Origin: Gigaspora rosea | Taxonomy: Eukaryota; Glomeromycota; Glomeromycetes; Diversisporales; Gigasporaceae | DNA length: 64,000 nucleotides | NCBI GenBank assembly: GCA_003550325.1 | Contig: QKWP01000118.1 | Span: 306,534-370,533 of the forward strand | Reading direction: 5' to 3' | Shown: positions 56,540 to 64,000 of the stretch, piece after piece | Numbering within the stretch: position 1 is the first letter of the stretch | How the letters are laid out: every line of letters starts with the position of its first letter | Notes under the pieces: generated by a model | Told to the model about the DNA's origin: nothing | Database searches by the model: none | Seen by the model: the letters and a program-made list of their open reading frames with translations, nothing else | Translations under genes and position numbers: made by a program

Positions 56540-56830
56540 CAAGAGATATTACAAACCATCTTGGAGATACTACACAAACACTATAAAGACATATACTACA
56601 GAAACACTACACAAATACCATAGAGACACACCACACGAATGTTATAGAGACCACCACACAAACTATAGAAATACCACAATCGCTAAAAAGATATCGCAAA
56701 CGCCATAAAGCATCACTATAGAAACACCACACAATGCCGTTATAACACTACACAATTGCTATAGATACTACAAATGCCATAGAGTCATCGTAGAGGCACT
56801 ACAACTGCTGTCAACATGTAGAGACACAAA
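56540..56830. repeat. Degenerate tandem repeat (ACACTACACAAAYRCYATAG)
   Basis: Around a dozen short units of 20-30 bp combine CACTACAC/CACCACAC with GCTATAGA/GCCATAGA and ACATAC/ACACC words. Confidence 0.6.
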
Positions 56831-57189
56831 CATAAAAACCAATGAAATCCCTAGTGTAATTTCAACTAAAAACAATGAACCTACAAAAAAACACAAGAAA
56901 AATGATAAAAATAAAAAAAAAACCTACTGAATTACTAATATGACAAGAAATTTGTCTCTAATCTTAAAGATCCCAACTGTAATCTCTACTACCTGATACC
57001 AATGATGAAGTCTTCCTCAGTTTTAGTACTTCTGTTTCAGTGACATCATTCTTCGGAGTCTTTCGCATTGTCAGTCACATTCTGGAAAATTGCGACTTCG
57101 ACACCAACTACGACAACAAAGTCCACGAATATACCAACTTCAAGAGCGATGATGGTTAAGTTGCATTCTAATAAAAGAAAGTTCAGGTA

Positions 57190-57960
57190 AGATAAATATT
57201 GTAAATAAAAAAAAAAACAGAGAAAAAAAAAAGCTACTTATCTTATCCCAAGCGAAAATAATCTAGATTTAATTTAGATCCAAATCTAGGAAACGAACCT
57301 ATTAAATAAATAAAAAATAAAGAAATAAATATTAATTAAAATAAAAATAAGAAAAATNNNNNNNNNNNNNNNNNNNNNNNNNNNNNNNNNNNNNNNNNNN
57401 NNNNNNNNNNNNNNNNNNNNNNNNNNNNNNNNNNNNNNNNNNNNNNNNNNNNNNNNNNNNNNNNNNNNNNNNNNNNNNNNNNNNNNNNNNNNNNNNNNNN
57501 NNNNNNNNNNNNNNNNNNNNNNNNNNNNNNNNNNNNNNNNNNNNNNNNNNNNNNNNNNNCAAATAAAAAAAATTAATAAATAAAAAAGAAAAAAAATAAA
57601 ACTTTAAAAAAATTAAATAAAAAAAACTTAAAAAAAATAAAAGCAAAAAAGAAAAAAAAATTAATAAATAAAAAAAAAATTAAATAAAAAAACTTAAAAA
57701 AAATAAAAGCGAAAAAGAAAAAAAAATTAATAAATAAAAAAAAAATTAAATAAAAAAAAATTAAATAAAAAAGAAAAAAATTAAATTATTATTAATTATT
57801 AAATAAAAAAAGCATTTTTTAATAAAAAAATTGAAATATTTTAAATAAAAAAAAATATTAAATAAATAAAAAGATAAAAAAAAATAAAAAAAAATTTTAA
57901 ATTAAAAATACGTAAAATAAAAAAAATTTTAATAATAAAAAAAATATTAAAATAAAAAAT
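57190..57960. repeat. A-rich low-complexity tract (AAATAAAA) around the gap
   Basis: Long runs of AAATAAAAAAA, TTAATAAATAAAA and similar words lie on both sides of the N block. The apparent open frame across it is composed of this tract and Ns and is not a gene. Confidence 0.85.
57358..57559. other. Assembly gap (202 Ns)
   Basis: A run of N bases lies inside the A-rich tract, presumably because the repeat could not be resolved. Confidence 0.99.
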
Positions 57961-58407
57961 AACAATAATACGACCTGAGTTATGAAATAGAGAAATCTGC
58001 TATGATCATTGCATGAGGGTTTTTATATAATAAAAAACAATAAACACGAATTTCACAATAATAATAATAATAAAAAACAAAAAAAAAGATATGTACATAT
58101 GCAATATAGTGGAAATAGAAAACGTGCTTTTTTTACTTTATTTATTTGTTTATTTATTTTTGTTTTTTGAAAATCGAAATACATATGCGTGTACTTTCAA
58201 AACAAAGGTGCAGACCAAATTTATACTAAAAATACGCAAATTAAACCTTTATATATAGAATTTTGATATACAAATACGCAAATTAAAAATCTAACCTTTT
58301 TAATAATTTTTTAAAAGAATACGCAAATATAAATCTTACTTCATTTAATTTGTCTATGATGGTGACGCATTCTCTGAATTGACCTATCTATGTATATTTT
58401 GGGGTCC

Positions 58408-59060
58408 TTACACACAACTCTTAAAAGTTAGCCATTATAATTTAAAACCAAGATTTCAGTATTCAAGTATTGAAACTAATTTAGACTTGATCTGGTTTTG
58501 TTAAATAGTGAATAATAAATAGTAAATAATTGTTTTTGCTTTTTGTTTTTTCTTTTTTTTTTTTAGGAAGGGATTTTTTTTGAGGCCAAATTTTTTCAAC
58601 AACCCAAAAGTGGTATCACATGACCACAATGCTGCATTCTAATTGGGTTAAATTAAAAATATATACATTCATATTTTTACAATTTATTATAAATTGTCAA
58701 TTTTTAAAAGGCTACTGTTCTACCAGTTTAGCTTTAAATTGAAATCTAAACCACAAGTTTTATTCATTAGGACATAAAGAACAAAACTTGTGGATTAGTT
58801 TTACATTTTATAAATTTTTAAAAGAGGAGTAGTATTTTTTGTAAAGCTATTTTTTATGGAGAGTTAAAGCTGTGGGCACTGTATTATATTAAAAGTCAGC
58901 TACAATAATTTAAACTATCTAAAGGATGAACCTAATTTAGGTTCGAATTGGTTATTTTGAAATAAAATTTTGGTTAAGTGAAGCAGAAGCTGGACAATTC
59001 TAAAATTCAATAGAGTAAGAGTTGAAAGTCTTTTACCTCGATCTCTCAGCTCTAGCCAAT
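58408..59060. other. Spacer with a hairpin
   Basis: At about 58700-58850 TTTTTAAAAGGCTACTGTTC and AAACCACAAGTTTT face CAAAACTTGTGGATTAG and TTTTTAAAAGAGGAGTAGT, an imperfect foldback of about 150 bp. No gene is recognised. Confidence 0.45.
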
Positions 59061-59335
59061 TAATAAATTTTGTTTAAATTATATATATATCTTGACTAAT
59101 TATTTTTTATATTTAAATTTTTAATATTTAACTACATGTATTGGAATGTGGCTAATTTTACAATGAAAATTTTATTCTACTAAGTAAGCTTTTAACAAAT
59201 ATTGTATAGCTAGTTATTCTGGTTTTAATAGAATAATACTATTGAAATCTGATTAGTAAAAACGAAGTATTAATAAATTTATTTTATGATAGAAACTTTC
59301 ATCATTCCATAGTAGTATAAAAGTAATAGCCCTAT
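59061..59335. repeat. Dispersed repeat, copy 2 (partner 40128-40402)
   Basis: It is collinear with the first copy over about 270 bases in the same orientation, with several small indels. It has no coding potential. Confidence 0.65.
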
Positions 59336-59432
59336 GTGTTGACGATAGTCACACTAGAGTTATTATTGCAAGAGTAACCTGATTTGTGGTTTATATGAAA
59401 TTGAGGCTTATATGAAAAAGGTAATAGCATAT

Positions 59433-59512
59433 GATTGTATACAATAGAGATTATAGGTATGCATATGATAGAGATTATAGGTACATATACATGCAATAGA
59501 GATTATAAAGAT
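59433..59512. repeat. Tandem repeat, three units of ATAGAGATTATAGGTA
   Basis: CAATAGAGATTATAGGTATG, GATAGAGATTATAGGTACAT and CAATAGAGATTATAAAGATA follow one another at about 28-36-bp spacing. Confidence 0.75.
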
Positions 59513-59667
59513 ATATTTAGAAGTATGATCCATGCATAGTAATACAAAGAGTTAATAAATGGAGATAGAGTAATTGATGAATATACTGAACTTAAAGTTA
59601 TGAACACATAATCTAATAGATTCCATCTAATAGATACTATCTAATAAATGAGTGGCAATCAATTAAT

Positions 59668-59946
59668 TGACAATCACTTCACCGACATAACATTTCACTG
59701 ACAAATATTCACCTACAAGTTCATTTTACTGACAGTTTATTTCACCGAAACTCATTTCACTAACAAAATAATTCTGATCATTGTCATTAGGATCAAAGTA
59801 GAATTAGGTAGAATTAGGGCTAAATTTAGTGTGCTTTTTGAAAACAAAACTTGTCAGTGAAATGAGCTTCAGTGAAACAAACTGTCGATAAAATGAATTT
59901 GTCAGTGAGTATTTGTCAGTGTAATGTTATGTCGGTGAAGTGAATA
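59668..59946. mobile_element. Foldback element built of TTTCACTGACAAAT words
   Basis: The left arm (59668-59760) and right arm (59850-59946) are complements over about 92 bases. Each arm is itself a series of about 17-18-bp words: CACCGACATAACATTTCACT, GACAAATATTCAC, GACAGTTTATTTCAC, GAAACTCATTTCAC. The spacer is about 90 bp. No duplication is assigned. Confidence 0.75.
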
Positions 59947-60409
59947 TTAGTGAAATAATACAAACCCTTTATAAATTATTAAAAATTAACATGAATTGAC
60001 ACAAGTAGTATAATAAGTCACTGGTAGTGCTTCTATTTTCGTTTGTACACTTAAATAACAATCATACATAGTAATTTTAAATATTAAATGATATTACTAA
60101 GACTTAGCTCAATCAAGTAACACAATGATCAAGCCCTTTACATAATGTTGTATAACTAATATTAACCTTTAAAAATGTAAAAAAGAACTTTAATTGAAAC
60201 AACTTTTATTATAGTAACTTAATAGTAATGCTACGAAGAGTAATTCATATATTAAAGTTGTCAGATCTATCAAACTAATTCAATTAAACCTTATACACAT
60301 TTTTTTGCAAATTATTAATAAGATAAATTCAAGAAAAAAAATAACCTAACACAGTGTATAAAGAAATTTAACCTGAAACAATAACATCCTATTTGCTATA
60401 ACAGATAAT
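59947..60409. other. AT-rich 3' flank of the ML-domain gene
   Basis: Nothing else was recognised. Confidence 0.4.
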
Positions 60410-60967
60410 TTAGGTATAAATTCTCTTCGCATATCCTTCTATGCATGTCAAAATATACCTGTCAGGATTAACCACTTTAAAAAAAATAAATATGTACAAA
60501 AATATATACAATTAATCAATATGAAACAAATTTAACTTCTAAAATTTATGAGTAGTAAATCAAAAAGAATACATACAAGTAGTTCTTACAAATTGAGTAA
60601 TAGTCACGTTGTTGAATTCAAATAGTTGTGCAAATATATTGTGTTTATAATAAAACTTTCCAGGTGAAACAGGACAATGACTGCCACTTGGTTCAGCCAA
60701 TCCTTTACAGAAATCTTGTACAATAATTGCCAATAGTTGATCATTCAGAAATATCATACTAACATAGTGAGCACCTTCTTCTATAGTAACAGCAGAAAAA
60801 GTACCACCAATCTCAATTTCTAAGGAATGATTTGAGATAATAGGATCTGGACTCCAAGTCCAATGAGTGATTTCAATTGGAAAGGTACCATTACATTTAA
60901 CAAAGCCAGATAAATTATCAGAGTTAAATAGGTTAATAAAAATCATAAAAATTAAAGTAAAATGCAT
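60410..60967 (-). CDS. Secreted ML-domain (MD-2-related lipid-recognition) protein
   Basis: ML-domain proteins are small secreted or lumenal carriers that bind sterols or phospholipids (NPC2, fungal PG/PI transfer protein). Exon 1 is 60967-60577 and exon 2 is 60474-60410. The donor GTATGT and acceptor TTTTAAAG join in phase to give 151 residues, the usual family length. Residues 1-15 are a hydrophobic signal peptide. The mature part has the family layout: VKCNGTFPIEITHWTWSPDP, a GG turn (IGGTFSAVTIEEGAHY), DFCKG, a SHCPVSPG loop, and in exon 2 ILTCIEGYAKRIY at the end. Cysteines in these blocks match the disulphide pairs expected. Without splicing, the frame would end nine residues into the intron. 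The ligand cannot be told from the sequence. Confidence 0.88.
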
Positions 60968-62100
60968 TTAAGCATTTTAATATCAAATTTACTTTAGATC
61001 TAGTAGTGAATGTTAAAAAAATATCTTTTATAGTATAGGTATTTGCTCAATTATTTTATGTTTATATAATTTGAATGAGAGTAGAGTTGAATTAAATAAA
61101 ACCAAATAATACTAATCAGGCAACGATCAAATTAAGGATTTTTGAATTTTGTAAAAATTCAGAATTTTCAAAAATTAAATTTGCAACTTAATGTAAAATT
61201 ATAAATAATACAGTAACTGATAAATTTAAGTTTAGCCACAACTTATTAATTCATTAAAATTATCTTAAATATTTTAAGTAAGTTATAAAGATTGAAATTT
61301 TTATCAATCGAGGTTTCAAAATTAACAAATAAGTAGCACATTTCTAAAATAGGTAGGATTTTAAATAGCAGATTTATTATGTTAAATTATAAGTCAGAAA
61401 AATAAAAGAAGGCTCTCTGGTTTTAATTTTGAATCCAAAATAGAATACTTCTTCGCAAATAGAAATGAAACTATGTGAATCTCCTCCATAAATTGAAAAT
61501 TAAAATGGAACAAATGTTAAGGAATATATATTGTATATTTTTTGTTTTCATTTAATATAATATAGAAAGTATAGTAACATTAGAATATTAATTATTAAAA
61601 AAGTTTATCTTTGTATTCATAATAATAAAATATCTACACATCGCAGTTGAGCTATGTAGATAATGATTTTGTAATCATATATATTAGTTCTTTAGTATAC
61701 TATTGTAATGATTAATTTTTATTTGATTAATTCTTTAAGTTATTACTTATCTTCTATAATTGTATCATTTTAGCTATTGTTAATATTGAAAATGGGAGAT
61801 ATCAGACCTGCTAGTTTAAGCTACTTGGACAGTAAAAAAATTTATAGCTATCAGTAGAAGAATTTGAGTTGAGAATTCCGAAGGAATTAGGGTGCTTTGG
61901 CATAAAAGGAATTGAATCAAGTGTAAGGTGGTTGAAAAGGGAGGAATTGATGTATAATTAAAATAGGTATTAATTAACGATATCAATCGTAATCAGCATA
62001 AGCAGTCAAACAATGTAGCAGTTAGATAATTCTAATTATAGTGTCTCAAATGCATTATCAATATATCAAAACAATCAAGTAACAGTGTATCAAAATAAGG
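60968..62100. other. AT-rich spacer including the ML-gene promoter
   Basis: A minus-strand promoter for the ML gene must lie in the first few hundred bases. No diagnostic motif was identified and no other genes are recognised. Confidence 0.35.
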
Positions 62101-62109
62101 TAGCTGCGC

Positions 62110-62270
62110 AATGGGCGAAATTTCTGAAATAGGGCAAAATATGTTTCGCCCCAAAGATCTCAAATCCAATAATTCTGAAACTGGCGAAACTGTGAAATGT
62201 CTGAAACTTGGCAAAATGTCCAAAAATTGGCGAAACCAAAAGTTCTGAAATCTAATATTAGAAATTTTAT
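62110..62270. repeat. TTCTGAAA / GGCGAAA-rich tract, left partner of 63355-63540
   Basis: Repeated TTCTGAAACTGGCGAAAC and GGGCGAAATTTCTGAAAT words are complementary to the CATTTCAGAAATTTCAGAAA and TTTCGCCTTTGGGAG words at 63355-63540. The two tracts look like subterminal arrays of one element of about 1.4 kb, but matching termini and a duplication were not found. Confidence 0.5.
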
Positions 62271-62688
62271 TAGAAAAAATATCTAGAGCCTAGTGAAATA
62301 GAGTATGAGTTCAATTCAGGGGATAGTATGAACAGATCCCACGAATATTCACTTATTTGAAATATCATATATCAGTAACATGTGAATAGCGATAACAATA
62401 TATTATTGTTTAAATAATTTTTGCAAATCCTAATGCTAATAACTTATCTAATATTTATTTAGTGATAGGCAATTTGCAGTTTTTCCAAAAATCCTGTGCA
62501 GAATGCAGGATCACACGGTGATTAGAGAAATTGTTTCCCAGAAATCTGTAAATTTCTACAGAATTATAGTATTGGCTCCGCATTATCCCACGCATCACAT
62601 AATAGATAATGTGCGGGATGACAGCATTGTGTAGTTTCTAATTAGGAAGATTTATTAATAGATTCTACAATAAATTTTTTTATAAGCC

Positions 62689-63033
62689 CACGCAAAGTTA
62701 ATTTTCGTTTTAATAATCTAGAGTTTCAAAATTCTGGTCTGCAGGAGGTTATAAAAAAATTAACTTTGCATAGTCTGAATTCATTTATGTTCACATCTAA
62801 GGTAATGCAAAGTTAATTCTTCAGTTTGCATAATATGGAATCAGAAAATTTTGATTTTTTTATTGGATCTATCAGGTAATTACAGAAAAGTAAGGTCATT
62901 ATCAGTTACATCAGAGAAAAATTAAATGGCAAAAATGGAATAATTGTCACAATAGGAACTTAAGAAGATTTTTTGGAAAAATTGAGTCAGCAGATTATGC
63001 AAAACGAAAAATTACCTTCGCATAGCTTTAATT
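62689..63033. mobile_element. GCCACGCAAAGTTAATTTTC element, complete copy
   Basis: The left end GCCCACGCAAAGTTAATTTT with CGTTTT is answered by the complement of GCTATGCGAAGGTAATTTTT plus CGTTTTGCATAAT near 63000-63033. Inner words GTTAACTTTGCATAG and GCAAAGTTAATTCTTCAG repeat the motif. It matches 47289-47535 over about 210 bases and relates to the array at 53.5-55.8 kb. Confidence 0.65.
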
Positions 63034-63354
63034 TTCTTATATAAAATTTTTTTAAAGACATATCTCACAATTTATGCTGAAATAAATTGAGTTAAAGGAT
63101 TAAAATACTGTAAATTTTAAATAAGTATATTAAAGTATATAAATTGTTATTTATCTAGTATTATTTCTTCATACAATATATATACTTTATATATTACTAT
63201 ATTTTTGCATGCAAATTTTGTCTATACACTATATTAAGAGATAGAGAAAACCAAATATAGCAATTACAAATTAAATTATTATTTTATAATTCTGTGTACA
63301 AGAAAATAATTGAACAATAGAATTCAAAAAAATAAAAAAAAAAGAATCAAAAAA

Positions 63355-63540
63355 GTTTCAGAGATTTCGTCATTTCAGTTTTTCTAGGTTTTAGAGGTTT
63401 CGCAAGGTTTCAGAAGTTTTGACCATTTCAGAAATTTCAGAAATTTCAGAAATTTCAGATTTATTTCGCCTTTGGGAGCATTCAGTTTTGCCTTTTAGAT
63501 TTTGAAAATGGATTTTGCCTGAAAAACTAGCCAATACCTC
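63355..63540. repeat. CAGAAATTT tandem words, right partner of 62110-62270
   Basis: CATTTCAGAAATTTCAGAAA is followed by further TTTCAG words, TTTCGCCTTTGGGAGC and GATTTTGCCTGAAAAACTAG. It is complementary in composition to the left tract. Confidence 0.5.
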
Positions 63541-64000
63541 GTACAGCATTATATAATATAATTAATCAAGCATAAAATTTTATAATATATTGTGTTTATT
63601 CAATATTTTATAACTGGGTTTACTAAAATGCAATGAACACCATGTTATACAAAACTCTTAAAATAGCAAATCAAAATTTAAAATCGGGTGTAACATAAAC
63701 TTTTGTTTTTTTTTTAAAAAAAAACATTCATAACTTAAAATTTTGCTTATGAAACCACCTTTGGGCTCTAATAAAAAAAATTCCTTGCAAAATTTTGTAT
63801 AAACTATGCCCCCTGCCCCATCCCAGGTCTCACCCTAACTCTAAGGTAATAAAAATTTATTTTTTGTTTTATAAAAGTTTATTTTTTGTTTTTGTTGCAT
63901 CTAATTTACTTATGGTTTTCAACACTATAGGTGCATTTTATAATTACCGTTTATAATTATGTATTAAATTTGTATAGAATTTTTTAGTGTTCAATCATTT
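63541..64000. other. Spacer to the window end, nothing recognised
   Basis: AT-rich with one C-rich segment near 63810. No gene is recognised. Confidence 0.4.

Larger units (their letters stand above)
56100..58407. mobile_element. Large inverted-end element containing the assembly gap
   Basis: The left end GGACCCGAAATATACATAGA with TAGGTAAGG is answered by the complement of GGACCCCAAAATATACATAG plus ATAGGTCAA. Flanks are CTA and TTA, compatible with a 3-bp TWA target. The interior holds words of the AATACGCAAATWAAAWTCT type near both ends, a tandem repeat, an A-rich purine tract and the N gap. No transposase frame is visible, but the gap hides about 200 bases. It shares its ends with 52022-52181. 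Confidence 0.6.

Noticed and set aside
57332..57646. Open frame across the assembly gap
   Set aside because: It consists of A-rich low-complexity sequence and Ns.

Overview
The window looks like a gene-poor, strongly AT-rich piece of an arbuscular mycorrhizal (Glomeromycotina, Rhizophagus-like) fungal genome. This rests on established knowledge of the families seen: a BTB-BACK-TLDc gene, a small secreted ML-domain gene, a kinase relic of the type expanded in these fungi, intron-rich genes with short GT-AG introns, and dense hAT, Harbinger, LINE and Gypsy debris. The species assignment is inference.

Only four host-type genes can be built from the sequence. (1) Proline dehydrogenase (37058-39734, +): five exons that join in phase to 580 residues. 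(2) A large signal-peptide and multi-pass membrane protein (40593-44221, -): a model of about eleven exons and 898 residues with one doubtful junction. (3) A BTB-BACK-TLDc gene (45554-47105, -), broken by a 26-bp tandem duplication and at least three single-base frame slips. (4) A secreted ML-domain lipid-binding protein (60410-60967, -): two exons, 151 residues. There is also a protein-kinase relic (26430-27284) and an unrecognised exon relic (31654-31824).

Most of the rest is mobile DNA. 1-8.6 kb holds a near-complete hAT transposon (2698-6495) with a frameshifted transposase and several hAT-type ends. 10.4-13.1 kb is an intact 883-residue LINE ORF whose endonuclease domain has lost its catalytic residues. 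14-36 kb is a field of small inverted-repeat elements, many with recoverable target duplications (8 bp for hAT, 3 bp TWA for Harbinger-like, TA for Tc1/mariner-like), including several nested insertions. A tRNA-headed SINE (27944-28524) and an unrelated poly(A)-tailed retroposed sequence (29397-29931) lie in the same field. 49.2-52 kb is a decayed Ty3/Gypsy pol on the minus strand. 53.5-55.8 kb is a satellite-like array of about 19 units. 56.1-58.4 kb lies between matching inverted ends and contains the 202-base assembly gap.

The host genes show no operon-like functional grouping. Proline dehydrogenase acts in mitochondria, the membrane and ML proteins enter the secretory route, and the BTB-TLDc gene would act in ubiquitin-linked or stress pathways if functional. 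What unites the region is transposition: almost every intergenic stretch, and one proline dehydrogenase intron, is built from small DNA transposons.
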